From assembly GCF_002263495.1 (NCBI RefSeq), contig NZ_CP022753.1, positions 4,030,001 to 4,094,000 of the forward strand: a stretch of 64,000 bases of DNA, read 5' to 3'. Below, piece by piece: positions 26,478-36,778 of the stretch (position 1 is the first letter of the stretch; each line of letters begins with the position of its first letter). A program made the position numbers and the translations under genes. The notes below the pieces were generated by a model. The model had not been told where the DNA came from. It saw only the letters and a list, made by a program, of their open reading frames with translations, and made no database searches. The DNA is from Nocardiopsis gilva YIM 90087. Its GTDB lineage: Bacteria; Actinomycetota; Actinomycetes; Streptosporangiales; Streptosporangiaceae.

Positions 26478-27569
26478 ATGCAGGAGCTTCGCCTCGTTGC
26501 CGTGAGTGAGGACGGCACCTACCTGGTACTGGCGAGCGCCGGCCGTGGAACCCGTTTCATGCTGCCCGTCGACGACCGTCTCCGCGCCGCCGTTCGCGGC
26601 CAGTTCTCCCGACTCGGCCAGTACGAGATCGAAGTGGAGAATCCGTTGCGCCCCAAGGAAATCCAGGCCCGGATACGCTCCGGTGAGACAGCGGAGGCGA
26701 TCGCCGATCACGCGGGGATCCCCATCGAACGCGTGCGCTGGTTCGAAGGGCCCGTCCTCCAGGAACGCGAGTACATGGCGCAGCAGGCCCAGCGGGCCTC
26801 CGTGCGCCGCCCGGGAGAATCCGCTCCCGGTCCGGCCCTCGGCGACCTCGTGACCGAGCGCGTCGGCCCCCACCAGCTGGAGACCGGCGACGCCGTCTGG
26901 GACTCCTGGAAGCGCGAGGACAACACCTGGCAGATCAAGCTGGCCTTCCTCCTGGCCGGTGAGGAGCGCGTGGCGCACTGGGTCTATGAGCCGCGCCGCC
27001 GCTGCGTGACCCCGGCCGACGAGGAGGCGCTGCGCTTCCTCGACCCCGAAGCCGACGAACCGCTCGACCTGGGTCCGGCGAGCGCGAACGTGACCCCGTT
27101 CGTGCCGCGCCGCCAGGAGGCGGCGCCGGAACCCGTGTCGGAGCCCGACGACGGTCCGCTCCCCTCCGCGCTGCCGGAGCGCCCCACGGCGTCCGGACGG
27201 GTCCCGATCACCGCCGACCACGTCCGTCCCGCCCCCGCCGCCGAGGAGAGCGCGGCGGTCCATGTCGACCACGAGGACCCGCGCGAGGCACCAGAGCCCC
27301 CGGCCCGTCCGGAGCGCCCCGAGATCAGCCGCCCGACGCGGGCCCGGCCGACCATCGACCCCCTCGAAGCACCGGCCGTCCAGCGCCCCGCCGCCGCGGA
27401 GCGCCCGGAGCGGCCGGAACCGCGCCGCCGGAAGGAGCCGCCGCTGCCCGCCGCAGCGGCCGGTGCGGCGACCGCCGGGTCCCAGCCCCCTAGACGCAAG
27501 AGCCGTGGCCGTCGCGCCTCTGTCCCGTCCTGGGACGAGATAATGTTCGGCTCCAAGAAGACGGACTGA
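26478..27569 (+). CDS. sepH: Septation protein SepH (DUF3071)
   Basis: A 363-residue actinobacterial cell-division protein. The N-terminal DUF3071 domain (about 1-190, MQELRLVAVSEDGTYLVL) contains a helix-turn-helix-like segment (ETAEAIADHAGIPIERVRWFEGP). A long Pro/Glu/Arg-rich disordered linker follows. The C-terminus ends in the conserved motif RASVPSWDEIMFG. In Streptomyces and mycobacteria SepH binds FtsZ and promotes Z-ring assembly. GGGAGG precedes the ATG closely. It stands alone and converges on the PH-domain genes over a terminator. Confidence 0.95.
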   Translation: MQELRLVAVSEDGTYLVLASAGRGTRFMLPVDDRLRAAVRGQFSRLGQYEIEVENPLRPKEIQARIRSGETAEAIADHAGIPIERVRWFEGPVLQEREYMAQQAQRASVRRPGESAPGPALGDLVTERVGPHQLETGDAVWDSWKREDNTWQIKLAFLLAGEERVAHWVYEPRRRCVTPADEEALRFLDPEADEPLDLGPASANVTPFVPRRQEAAPEPVSEPDDGPLPSALPERPTASGRVPITADHVRPAPAAEESAAVHVDHEDPREAPEPPARPERPEISRPTRARPTIDPLEAPAVQRPAAAERPERPEPRRRKEPPLPAAAAGAATAGSQPPRRKSRGRRASVPSWDEIMFGSKKTD

Positions 27570-27588
27570 TCCCACCCGCCTGATCTTC

Positions 27589-27615
27589 GGCGCCCGGGGC
27601 AACGCCTCGGGCGCC
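27589..27615. terminator. Bidirectional terminator between sepH and the PH-domain operon
   Basis: A 12-bp stem (27589-27600 with 27604-27615, one G-T pair) and a 3-base loop, between the two convergent stop codons. Confidence 0.75.
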
Positions 27616-27623
27616 GCCCACGT

Positions 27624-29456
27624 TTACGCCCTTCCTGTGGACGAACCGTCTGGCGCCGCGCCGTCCCGCGGGGACTCCGTGCCGCCGGCGGACTCGGACG
27701 CCGCGCCCGCGGCACCGGTTCTCGCCCCTTCCCGCAGGAACGGCCGCACCATCTCGGGTGTCACGCCCGCCGCGAAGAGCACCGATTCGTCGAACCCCGC
27801 GTCGAGGGCGGTGTAGGCGCCGTCCCCCGCCCCCACCGCGAGGTCGAGATGGGCCAGACCCGAGCGCCGCTGGAACAGGGTCTGGCGCCAGGTCCAGCCG
27901 ATGATGGCGGCGCGCTCGACGGCGGCCTGCTCGCGGCTGATCGATCCCGACCGCACGCTGACCAGCTCACCGTCGTAGCCGTGCCCCAGGGACCGGTAGC
28001 GGTCGACGGCTAGCGGGATGCCCGCCAGCGCCAGTACCGCGAACAGGCCCGCGACCCACCACATGTCGAGTGCCGCGGCGATCGCCGTGACGAGGGCGAA
28101 CGGCGCCACCGCGCGGAACATACGCCGGCCCAGCGCCTCGCGGGGGTGCCCGATCAGCGTGCCGCGGAACGGGCGCAGGGCACGCTCGACGACCTCCAGT
28201 ACCCGCCGGCGATCACCGATGGGCAGCAGCACCGCGCGCGTCGTGGTCTCACCCAGGCCGGTCACGATCGCGCGCAGCTTCACCGCGTCGCGCAGGCGCT
28301 GCAGCGGGTTGTCCAGCAGCTCGTACCCGCGGATCCGGCGGTGCTCCAGGGTCACGCTCTGCCGGGTGAACAGCCCCCGCTCGGTGACCAGTGAGGAGTC
28401 GCGGCGGAGCAGGGTGAAGCGCCAGTAGGTGACGGCGTAGGAGATGACGGCGGCCACCGGCATCATCAGGACCAGCAGCACCGCGACCGCCGCGGACAGC
28501 GCGACCACCATGGTCCAGCCGAGGTCGCGCAGCCACATGTAGGTGAGGTGCGCCGCGTCGCCGCCGTCCGTTCCCGGCGCGACTTCGATGGTCTGCCCGG
28601 CGAAGCCGAACAGCGCGGCGATCGCCACGAACGGCGTCAGCAGGTAGCCCAGGCTCAGGACCGCGTAAAAGTACCACCTGGGCGGCATCACGAAGAAGAC
28701 GGCCGACGGCGTTCCGGGGGGCGCGGCGGGCGCGCCCGCTGGGGTGCCGGTGGCGGTCGCCCCGCCGGGGATGCCGTGCGGAGCCGCCTCGCCCTCCGCC
28801 GCGTCGCCGCGGAGCACGGCGCGCCGGTGGAGCAGAACGGTGCGCAGGCGTTCGGCCTCGGCGATCGTCACGGCGTCGAGCTTGCCCTCCTCGCTCTCCC
28901 CGCCTCCGGAGGCCGCCTCGATCTTGACCACAGCGAGGCCGAGCATCCGGTGCAGGAGCTGGGAGGTGACGTCCACGCCGCGGATGCGCTCCAGCGGGAT
29001 ACTGCGCCGGGACCGGCTGATCAGGCCCTTGCGGATCTTCAGCCGGTCCGCGCCCACCTGGTAGCGGAACGTCTTGTAGGTGACGACACCGGCGGCCAGC
29101 GTCGCGAGGATCGCCACCAGAGTGCTGCCCAGGACCCAGGGGTTGAAGGTACCGGCCACGAGCGCGACGATCAGCGGGACGCCGAGGTTTTTCAGGTAGC
29201 CCACGGGGGCGGTGAGCAGGGTCAGCGGACTGAGCCGCCGCTCGGGCTCGGGGCCGTTCTCCTCCTCGGGTGCGGGCTGGGGCGCGTCCTCCGGTACGGC
29301 GGCGTCGGCGCCCTGGTCATCGGCGCGCGCGGGTGCGGACCCGGCCGCCTGCTCCTGTGCGGGCCCTCCGGCGGCCGACGTCGCCGCGGTCGGCGGCGCG
29401 GTGCGCCGCTCCTCGGCGCCCTCCTGCTCGTGCGAGGGCCGCTCCGCACCGCTCAC
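27624..29456 (-). CDS. Bacterial PH-domain (bPH2) membrane protein, YdbT-like
   Basis: A 610-residue protein with a disordered, acidic, Ala-rich N-terminus (about 85 residues). Repeated units follow, in which a membrane hairpin is followed by a bPH2 (DUF304) domain. Typical bPH2 segments are FRYQVGADRLKIRKGLISRSRRSIPLERIRGVDV, LRRDSSLVTERGLFTRQSVTLEHRRIRGYE and a third LVSVRSGSISREQAAVERAAI. Hydrophobic pairs lie at about 95-130, 265-340 and 450-490. This is the architecture of Bacillus YdbT. Its start overlaps the stop of the preceding YdbS-like gene by four bases. YdbS/YdbT have been linked to resistance to heterologous antimicrobial peptides in Bacillus; the role here is unproven. Confidence 0.88.
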   Translation of the reverse strand: MSGAERPSHEQEGAEERRTAPPTAATSAAGGPAQEQAAGSAPARADDQGADAAVPEDAPQPAPEEENGPEPERRLSPLTLLTAPVGYLKNLGVPLIVALVAGTFNPWVLGSTLVAILATLAAGVVTYKTFRYQVGADRLKIRKGLISRSRRSIPLERIRGVDVTSQLLHRMLGLAVVKIEAASGGGESEEGKLDAVTIAEAERLRTVLLHRRAVLRGDAAEGEAAPHGIPGGATATGTPAGAPAAPPGTPSAVFFVMPPRWYFYAVLSLGYLLTPFVAIAALFGFAGQTIEVAPGTDGGDAAHLTYMWLRDLGWTMVVALSAAVAVLLVLMMPVAAVISYAVTYWRFTLLRRDSSLVTERGLFTRQSVTLEHRRIRGYELLDNPLQRLRDAVKLRAIVTGLGETTTRAVLLPIGDRRRVLEVVERALRPFRGTLIGHPREALGRRMFRAVAPFALVTAIAAALDMWWVAGLFAVLALAGIPLAVDRYRSLGHGYDGELVSVRSGSISREQAAVERAAIIGWTWRQTLFQRRSGLAHLDLAVGAGDGAYTALDAGFDESVLFAAGVTPEMVRPFLREGARTGAAGAASESAGGTESPRDGAAPDGSSTGRA

Positions 29457-29971
29457 GTCGCATCATCCCGAAGCTCGCTCGCGCGCACCGCCAGGTCCTC
29501 GGAGATGCGCCTTGCCTCGTCGGCGTCGAGGCCCTCGATGGTCGAGGATCCGGCGTGCGAGGCGGTCTGCACTTCCAGCGTGGCGACCCGGAACATCCGT
29601 TCCATCCAGCCCTGCGTGTGGTCGACGGTCTGGATCCGGCTCACCGGTACCAGCTGCCAAGCGCGGCTGATCCACCCGGTCCGGGTGTACATCATGTCGG
29701 CGGTGATCTCCCAGCGGTGGACCCGGTAGCGCCAGCGCGGAGCGATGGCGGTCTTGGCCACGGCGTAGAGCGCGTAGAGGCCCGGAACCCACCAGACGTA
29801 CTCGGTGACCCACGCGGGGATCCAGTTCCAGTCGGCCGCGGTGATCCCCCAGGCCGCCGCGCCCAGCACGGCAACGGCCACCACCGCGCCGACGGCGATA
29901 GACAGGGTCCACATCGGAACGGCGCGAGGCGAGACACGGTGCGCCGGAGGACGCAATGGAGAGATTGTCAC
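29453..29971 (-). CDS. Bacterial PH-domain (bPH2) membrane protein, YdbS-like
   Basis: A 172-residue protein from a GTG start. Two TM segments (MWTLSIAVGAVVAVAVLG and VWWVPGLYALYAVAKTAI) are followed by one bPH2 domain (YRVHRWEITADMMYTRTGWISRAWQLVPVSRIQTVDH). It is the first gene of a two-gene operon with the YdbT-like protein, with an ATGA overlap. Confidence 0.88.
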   Translation of the reverse strand: MTISPLRPPAHRVSPRAVPMWTLSIAVGAVVAVAVLGAAAWGITAADWNWIPAWVTEYVWWVPGLYALYAVAKTAIAPRWRYRVHRWEITADMMYTRTGWISRAWQLVPVSRIQTVDHTQGWMERMFRVATLEVQTASHAGSSTIEGLDADEARRISEDLAVRASELRDDAT

Positions 29972-30232
29972 AAGGCCGAGTCTACGGCTCCCGGAGCCCG
30001 ATTCCCGGTTCGCAAAACGGCGGTAAAACCCCGGTATCGCGGGGAACGTGGATCAACCATCCGGTGTTACCGCAGAGCGGTCGGTGCCAGGCCGGCGAAG
30101 CCGTGCCCGATCATGTCGGATGCCGCCGGAAAACCTCGTGACAGCCGGGTGTCAGGTCACTTAGAACCGGTATCAGTGGTTTGTCAGTGGCGCTGGAGAG
30201 ACTGGGCCCCATACACGCCAATTGGAGGACGA

Positions 30233-31213
30233 ATGACTGACGCCATCCGGACGGAAGGGCTGGTCAAGGAGTTCAAAGGGCAGATCGCCCTGGGCGGGGT
30301 CGACCTCGTGGCACGCACGGGAGCCGTGCTGGGTGTCCTCGGTCCCAACGGCTCCGGCAAGACGACCACCGTGCGCATCCTGTCGACGCTGCTGCGCCCC
30401 GACGGCGGGCGGGCCACCGTCGGCGGGTTCGACGTGGTCTCCCAGCCGCACAAGGTCCGCAGTCTGATCGGCCTGACCGGCCAGTACGCGGCGGTGGACC
30501 AGGACCTCACCGGCACCCAGAACCTGGTGCTGATCGCCCGGCTGCTCGGCTACTCCCGCCCGCAGGCGCGCGCCCGCGCCGCCGAGCTGCTGGAGCGCTT
30601 CGCGCTGTCGGACGCCGGCGACCGCGCCGCCAAGACCTACTCCGGCGGTATGCGGCGCCGCCTCGACCTGGCGGCGAGCCTGGTGGGACGGCCCAGTCTG
30701 CTCTTTCTCGACGAACCCACCACCGGTCTGGACCCGCACAGCCGCAACGAGCTGTGGGACGTGGTGCGCGGCCTCACCGACGACGGTGTCACCGTGCTGC
30801 TGACCACCCAGTACCTGGAGGAGGCCGACCAGCTGGCCGACGACATCGCCGTGCTGGACCACGGCCGGGTCATCAGCCGGGGCACCCCCGACGAGCTCAA
30901 GGCGCAGGCCGGCACGCAGGTACTGCAGGTGCAGCCGACCGACCACGGGCTGCTGCCGCGGGCCGCACGGATCGTGGAGGCGGTGACGGGCTCGGAGGTC
31001 CGTTCCTCCGACACCGTCGTCAGCGCCTCGGTGACCGACCCCGCCGTGCTGCCCGAGGTGGTGCGCCGCCTGGATGACGACAAGATCGCGGTGGCCGAGC
31101 TGACCCTGCGCAAGCCGAGCCTGGACGAGGTCTTCCTGGCGCTGACCGGCCACCCCGCCGACGACATCCCCGACAGCTCGGCGACCCCGGCGCCCGAGCG
31201 GACCGGAGCCTGA
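30233..31213 (+). CDS. Daunorubicin-resistance (DrrA) type ABC transporter ATP-binding protein
   Basis: A 326-residue ATPase. Walker A GPNGSGKTTT, signature YSGGMRRRLDLAASL, Walker B LLFLDEPTTGLDP and the H-loop region LLTTQYLEEAD are intact. The C-terminal extension (about 100 residues ending in LRKPSLDEVFLALTGH) marks the DrrA subfamily, whose members energise export of drugs or lipids. The ATG at 30233 follows TTGGAGGA by a good distance. Earlier in-frame codons lack homology. It is followed by a coupled 36-codon frame and then the permease. Confidence 0.93.
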   Translation: MTDAIRTEGLVKEFKGQIALGGVDLVARTGAVLGVLGPNGSGKTTTVRILSTLLRPDGGRATVGGFDVVSQPHKVRSLIGLTGQYAAVDQDLTGTQNLVLIARLLGYSRPQARARAAELLERFALSDAGDRAAKTYSGGMRRRLDLAASLVGRPSLLFLDEPTTGLDPHSRNELWDVVRGLTDDGVTVLLTTQYLEEADQLADDIAVLDHGRVISRGTPDELKAQAGTQVLQVQPTDHGLLPRAARIVEAVTGSEVRSSDTVVSASVTDPAVLPEVVRRLDDDKIAVAELTLRKPSLDEVFLALTGHPADDIPDSSATPAPERTGA

Positions 31214-31323
31214 TGCCGGCCGCCGTCACCCCGATCCCCGCACTCGACCCGACCACCCGAAAGGAGGGAGGGGCGCGCAGCCCGCGGCCACCGGCCGCGG
31301 CCCACGCCCCGGTATCCCGATGA
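31213..31323 (+). CDS. Possible 36-residue coupling peptide between the ABC genes
   Basis: The frame starts MPAAVTPIPALDPTTRK at an ATG overlapping the DrrA-like stop (TGATG) and ends in a TGA overlapping the permease ATG (ATGA). It fills exactly the 106-base gap, so ribosomes could pass from ATPase to permease without release. The peptide is Pro/Ala/Arg-rich and resembles no family. It may be a translational relay rather than a functional peptide, or chance. Confidence 0.35.
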   Translation: MPAAVTPIPALDPTTRKEGGARSPRPPAAAHAPVSR

Positions 31324-32147
31324 GCGCCGTGACTACCCAGGAGCGGTCGGCCCCGCAGCCCGGACCGCGCGTGGCGGAGCGGATCACCCCCGTCTCCGCA
31401 CTCCAGCACGGCGCGCTGCTGACCTGGCGCAGCCTGCTCAAGATCAAGCGCAACCCCGAAGAGGTCCTCGGCCTGACGTTCATGCCGATCATGTTCGTCG
31501 CGCTGTTCGTCTTCGTCTTCGGCCAGGCGATGATGGGCGACTGGCAGGCCTACCGGGACTTCATCATCCCCGGTATCACCGCGCAGTCGGTCATCTTCGC
31601 GACCATCGGCACCGGTGTCTCGCTCAACACCGACATCGAGAAGGGCATCTTCGACCGGTTCCGGTCGCTGCCCGTGGCCCGGTCGGCCCCACTGACCGGG
31701 GCGATCCTCGGCGACCTGGTCCGCTACGCGATCACCGTGCTGATCGTGCTGCTGGTCGGTGTGGCCATCGGGTACCGGCCCGACGGCGGGTTCCTCGGCG
31801 TCCTGGGCGCGTTCGCCGTGGTCATGGTGTTCGCCTTCGCCCTGTGCTGGCTCTCCGCGTTCGTCGGGCTGCTAATGCGCACGCCCATGGCGGTCAACAT
31901 CTTCGGCACGCTGTGGATGTTCCCGCTGACGTTCGCCAGTTCGACCTTTGTCGACCCGGAGCTGATGCCGGGCTGGATGGCCGCGTTCGCCAAGATCAAT
32001 CCGGTCACCCACGTCACCGACGCGATGCGCGCCTTCATGGAGGGCGGGGATGTGGCCGGACCCCTGATGTGGACCGCCGTGTGGGCCGTCCTGCTCATCG
32101 CGGTGTTCTTCCCGCTGGCGACCCGCGCCTACCGGCGGCGCTCCTAG
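31320..32147 (+). CDS. ABC-2 type transporter permease, DrrB-like
   Basis: A 275-residue membrane protein with six helices: FMPIMFVALFVFVFGQAM, FIIPGITAQSVIFATIG, YAITVLIVLLVGVAIGY, GAFAVVMVFAFALCWLSAF, MAVNIFGTLWMFPLTFA and WAVLLIAVFFPLATRAY. The first cytoplasmic segment (WRSLLKIKRNPEEVLGLT) and FRSLPVARSAPLTG loop are typical of DrrB. The ATG has no obvious ribosome-binding site of its own and is probably reached by coupling from the preceding short frame. With the upstream ATPase it forms an exporter for an unknown compound. Confidence 0.92.
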   Translation: MSAVTTQERSAPQPGPRVAERITPVSALQHGALLTWRSLLKIKRNPEEVLGLTFMPIMFVALFVFVFGQAMMGDWQAYRDFIIPGITAQSVIFATIGTGVSLNTDIEKGIFDRFRSLPVARSAPLTGAILGDLVRYAITVLIVLLVGVAIGYRPDGGFLGVLGAFAVVMVFAFALCWLSAFVGLLMRTPMAVNIFGTLWMFPLTFASSTFVDPELMPGWMAAFAKINPVTHVTDAMRAFMEGGDVAGPLMWTAVWAVLLIAVFFPLATRAYRRRS

Positions 32148-32181
32148 CGCGGGACCTCGGGACGGGGGCGGCGCCGTCCGC

Positions 32182-35100
32182 TCAGCTGGATCCCGCCGCC
32201 TCCAGCCACGCCCCGACGACCTCGGTGACCTTCTCCGGTTCCGCGGCGGCACCGGCGTCATACGACTGGGCGTACCCCGCGTCGCCCAGGCGTTGGCGTA
32301 TCCGCTGCCGGGTCCTCTCGACCACGGGGTCGGCCACGTTCGGCAGGCCGCGGCTCGCCTCCGCGTAGCCGAGGAAGGTCGCGCCGCGCTCCGGGTCCTG
32401 GTCGGCCGTCAGGTCGGCCAGACCCTCCAGCACGTAGCCGACCTGGGAGGAGATGCACGACGGCTGGAGCGCCCACCAGGCCTCGCGCGCGTGGCGCCAG
32501 GCCGCTTCGGTGTCGCCCAGGTCGGCGCAGCACTGCGCGATCATGGCGCGCCACATCGGCTCCACGTGGGCGCGGAAAATGGCCGCGAAGTCCGCGATCT
32601 CGTCGGCGAGGTCGAGCAGCAGGTCCCGGCACCGGGCCGGGTTCCCCGCCGAGCGTTCCACGTCGGCCTCGCTGAGCTGGAGCATGGCCCGGCTCTCCCG
32701 CGAGATACCCACGCGCTCCCGGACGTCCGCCAGCACGCGGCGGGCCTCGTCGACCCGTCCCATCCGCGCCCAGCTGGCGGCCTGCCGGGCCTTGAGGGCC
32801 CGGACCATGGCGGTGAGCTCCACCTCCTCGGCGAGGGTGACGGCCTCGTCGAGCAACGCCACCTCCGCGTCGAGGTCGCCGAGGCGGACGAGCTCGGAGA
32901 GCATGACGATGCTCTGCGACATCCCCCACCGGTCGCCGATCCGGCGGAACTCCTCCAGCGCGGTGCTCAGCCGTTCCTTGGCCATGCGCGCCCGTCCCAG
33001 CGACATCGCGACGATGCCGACGAACGCGCGCGTGGTGGCGCGCAGCCACGGCTCCTGACGTTCGGCTCCCTCGTCCAGCCGCCGGATCGTCCCTTCGAGG
33101 TCGTGCCCGAACATGGCCAGCACGATGGGGACGAACACCAGGGACCGGTGGTCTTCGGCCCTCTCCCCCGCCGCTTCCAGGACCTCCATGGTCCGCAGCA
33201 GCAGGTCCTCGTCGGCGTTCTTATTGTCGACCGAGACCATGAAGAGGCACTCGGCGTAGGCGACCGCCCGGCCCTCAGGCGGCGTGTCCCCAGTCAGCCG
33301 CAGGATCTCCGCCGACCAGCGGCCCGGCTCGGCCCAGTCGTCGGCCATCTGCCAGTACCACTGGGCGACGTGGCTGAGGTCGAGGGCGAGGTCGAGGTCG
33401 CGCCGGTCGATGGCCCAGCGCAGCGCGGCGGAGAAGTTGTCGTGCTCGGCGCGGACCCGGGACAGCCAGGTCAGCTGCTCAGCGCTGCGCAGGTGCGGGT
33501 CGGCCTCGGCCCACACGTGCAGCATGTGGTCGGCGTGCGCGCGGCGGACGGCGTCCTCCTCCCCGCTCTCGGCGAGCCGCTGCGCCCCGTAGGCGCGCAC
33601 GGTCTCCAGCTGCCGGTAACGGGGCTCGGCGCCGTCGTCGGAGGATCCGTCGGAGACCACGAGGGACTTGTCGACGAGCGCGAACAGCACCGACCAGACG
33701 TCCCGGCCGCCGATCGTGTCGCCGGGTCCGTCGGCGCAGACGCGCGCGACGGCCTCCAGGGTCGCCCCGCCGGAGAACACCGACAGGCGGCGCATAAGCG
33801 TGCGCTCCGGCTCGTCGAGCAGCTCCCAGCTCCAGTCGACGACGGCCTGCAGGGTCTGATGACGGGGCAGTGCGAACCGGCTGCCGCTGGTGAGCAGCCG
33901 GAAGCGGTCGGACAGCCGCGCGGCCAGCTGGGCGACGGGCATGACACGCACGCGGGCCGCTGCCAGCTCCAGCGCCAGTGGCATGCCGTCGAGTTCGCGG
34001 CAGATGCGCACGACGTGCTCGACGTTGCCCGCGTCGAGGGCGAACCCGGGAGAGACCGCGGCGGCGCGTTCGACGAAGAGGCGCACCGACGCGTAGGTCC
34101 CGGCGCGCGCGGCGGGGGTGTGCTCCGGCGGCAGGGCGAGTGAGGGCACCGGCATCAGCCGCTCTCCGGCCAGTGCCAGGGGTTCCCGGCTGGTGGTCAG
34201 GATGCGCAAGCCCGGGCAGGCGGCCAGGAGCCGCTCGATGAGCCCGGCCGCGTCGACGATGACGTGCTCGCAGTTGTCCAGGATGACCAGCAGCTTCTGC
34301 TCGGCCAGGACCTCGATGATCCGCTCCACGGGGTCGTCGGCGCCGGCGGAGGCGGGCGCGGCGCTCAGTGTCCGCGACCACAGTTCGCGCAGGCCGAGGG
34401 CGTTGAGGACGGCGTAGGTGAGGTTGGCGCCCTCGCTGACCGGGGCGAACTCGACGAACCACACGCCGTCGGGGGCCAGGTCGGCGTGCTCCTCGGCGAA
34501 GCGGGCTGCGGACTCGATGGACAGCCGGGTCTTGCCCGCGCCGCCGGGGCCGATGAGCGTGACCAGGCGTTCGCTGCACAGCTGTCCGACGGTGTCGCGG
34601 ACCTCCTCGTCCCGGGCGATGAAGCTGGTGAGGATGTGCGGCAGCCGGGTGATGGCCGGGCGCGGCGCGGGGGCCTCGGTGGCGGCGGGCGCGGCCGGGG
34701 GTGGCGCGGCGTGGTCGGCGCCGGCCGACCGCTGGGGCGCCTGCGGTTCCAGTTCGCCGCGCAGCAGCCGCAGGTGCAGCTCCCGCATGTGTTCGGAGGG
34801 GTCGATGCCCAGTTCGTCGGCGAGCCCGCGGCGGAGCCGCTCGTAGGCGGCCAGCGCGTCGGCTTGGCGGCCGCTCCCGGCGAGCGCGCGGATGAGGAGC
34901 TCCACCGGCTGCTCGCGCAGGGGTTCGCGGGCGACCAGCGCCTCGATCTCGGGCAGGGTCTCGGCGTAGGCGCCCAGGTCGAGGGCGACGGCCAGGCGCT
35001 CGGCGACCGCGGCGCGGCGCAGCCCGTCCGCCCGGACGATGACGTCCTCGGCCCGTCGGGGCCGCTGAGGTCGGCCAGGGCGGGGCCGCGCCACAGGTCG

Positions 35101-35483
35101 AGCGCCTCGCCGAGCAGCCGCCGCGCGGTGCCGGGGTCGCCCTCCTCCCGGGCGCGGCGGCCGCGCTCCACGAGCGCGTCGAACTCATACAGGTCGACGC
35201 AGTCGGCGGGGACGTCCAATCGGTATCCGGTGGCGTCGCCGTGCAGCGGCGCGTCGTCGCCCAGGACCCGGCGCAGCCGGGAGACCAGCGCCTGCAGGGC
35301 GTTGCCCGCGCTGGCGGGTGCCTCGCCGCCCCAGATGCCGTCGATGAGGCGATCCGTGCCGACGGTGCGGCCGGGGCTGAGCAGGAGCAGCACCAGCAGG
35401 CGACGCAGCCGTGCCCCGCCGATGGTGATGGGTTCGCCCGCGTCGTCGCGGACCGTCGCTGGGCCCAGAATCGAGAACCGCAC
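32182..35483 (-). CDS. AfsR/SARP-like BTAD-STAND-TPR transcriptional regulator; one frameshift as sequenced
   Basis: Repaired length is 1100 residues. It begins at GTG 35483 with VRFSILGPATVRDDAG. An OmpR-type winged helix (RLRRLLVLLLLSPGRTV) and BTAD follow to about residue 245 (LADELGIDPSEHMRELHLRL). Then comes a STAND/NB-ARC ATPase with P-loop IGPGGAGKTRL (K318), VILDNCEHV and LTTSREPLAL, and a long C-terminal TPR region. The frame breaks near 35052-35054, inside BTAD; one missing base joins LADLSGPDG to AEDVIVRADG. The family activates secondary-metabolism or stress genes. The target is unknown; it converges on the DrrAB-like exporter. Confidence 0.88.
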
Positions 35484-35738
35484 GGTCCCATGATCCCTGA
35501 TAATCGAGGGCGGCTGACGTCCGCCGAATGTCCGCCCGACGCGAACAGGCGCGGATGCGCCGGTCAGGGACATCTGGCGGGTACATATGTACAGTCCGCG
35601 AATGAGCGGCCCGCGTTCGCACGGACCGCAGTATGGTTCGCAGGGGAACTCGCCGCGCAGGACGCCCACCGCCCAGCGGGTGAGTCCCACCGGAACCACC
35701 GACCATCCCCGTTGCCGATCACCCATCGCTGGAGCCCC

Positions 35739-36326
35739 ATGTTCACGGTCGCACCTCACCGATCACCCCGCATGTTCCCGGCTCGCGCGCGCGCCGCACG
35801 GCTGTCCGCCGCGGTGGGCGGGGCGGCCGCTCTGCTGACGGCGGCGACCGGATGCGGTGGGCTCATCCCCGGGACCAACGGCGAGGTCAGCGCCGACATC
35901 AACGTGACCAGCACGATGGTCAAGGAGGGCGAGCCGCTGCCCGAGACCTACACCTGCGAGGGCGAGGGGGTGTCGCCGCCCCTGCAGTGGTCGGGCCTGC
36001 CGGAGGACGCCGAGTCCCTGGCGGTGGTGGTCGACGACCCGAGCAGCACGACCGTGCACTGGGTGCTCTACGGGCTGGATCCGCAGCTCGCGGAGATCCG
36101 GCAGAACAGCGTTCCGCAACCGGGGCGCACGGGCCGCAACAGCGAGGGCGCGGCGGAGTACGCGCCCCCCTGCCCCCGCGAGTCCCACGGCCACGCCGTC
36201 CGCTTCACCGTGTACGCGCTCAACGGTGAGATCGACCTGGGCGACGACGCGCCGCTCCAGGACTCGCTGGAGGCCATCGCGCAACGCACGATCGCGCGGG
36301 GTACGCTTACGGCTACTGGCGAGTAG
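35739..36326 (+). CDS. YbhB/YbcL family (PEBP/RKIP-like) lipoprotein
   Basis: A 195-residue protein. The start MFTVAPHRSPRMFPARARAARLSAAVGG is a lipoprotein signal peptide ending in the lipobox ATGC (Cys about residue 45). The mature part is a phosphatidylethanolamine-binding-protein fold of the bacterial YbhB type: DINVTSTMVKEGEPLPETYT, SPPLQWSGLP, VVVDDPSSTTVHWVLYGL and HAVRFTVYAL. GGAG lies four bases before the ATG at 35739; a second ATG at 35772 is possible. Function of bacterial PEBP proteins is poorly defined. It diverges from the BTAD regulator. Confidence 0.88.
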   Translation: MFTVAPHRSPRMFPARARAARLSAAVGGAAALLTAATGCGGLIPGTNGEVSADINVTSTMVKEGEPLPETYTCEGEGVSPPLQWSGLPEDAESLAVVVDDPSSTTVHWVLYGLDPQLAEIRQNSVPQPGRTGRNSEGAAEYAPPCPRESHGHAVRFTVYALNGEIDLGDDAPLQDSLEAIAQRTIARGTLTATGE

Positions 36327-36778
36327 TGGAATGCGCAACCATCGCATCACCCCCCGGAATCGGTGGATTGTCCGCATTTCGCTACTGACTTCTCCCGAAT
36401 CACGGGAGTCGTCCCCGGTCGCCCACTGCACTGACAGCGCAACTATGCATAAAGTGGGGCCGTGCCCCCCGTCGATTCTGTAATGACCGATTCCATGCAG
36501 CATGCCGCAGCGCGCCGCCCCGCCCCCTCCCCGGCGGGCACCGATCACGGGTCGCCCCTCCTCAGCGGCCCGGCATACCGCTGCGGCCGCCACGGGATCC
36601 GCACCCTCGCACTGGCGGATCCACGTGACCGACGCCGCGGGCGGCGCGCATCGGATCCGCAGATACCCCACCGTCAGTGGCCCGACTCGCGCGGCTCCAC
36701 CCGCTCCGGCCACGTCACCCCCGCCGGTGGCACCTCTGTCCTCGTAACGGCCACGGGCCCAAGGGTGGTGCTTTCACC
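36327..36778. other. 452-base intergenic region
   Basis: It lies upstream of the DTG-repeat protein. A promoter-like stretch (CTGACA at about 36430, TATGCATAAAGT about ten bases later) is present but weak. An 81-codon plus-strand frame at 36502-36747 contains the protein-like segment HWRIHVTDAAGGAHRIRRYP, but flanks are low complexity and no ribosome-binding site was seen, so it is not called. Confidence 0.35.

Noticed and set aside
36502-36747. 81-codon plus-strand frame with a protein-like middle (HWRIHVTDAAGGAHRIRR)
   Set aside because: Flanks are low complexity and no start signal was seen; kept only as a remark in the intergenic entry.
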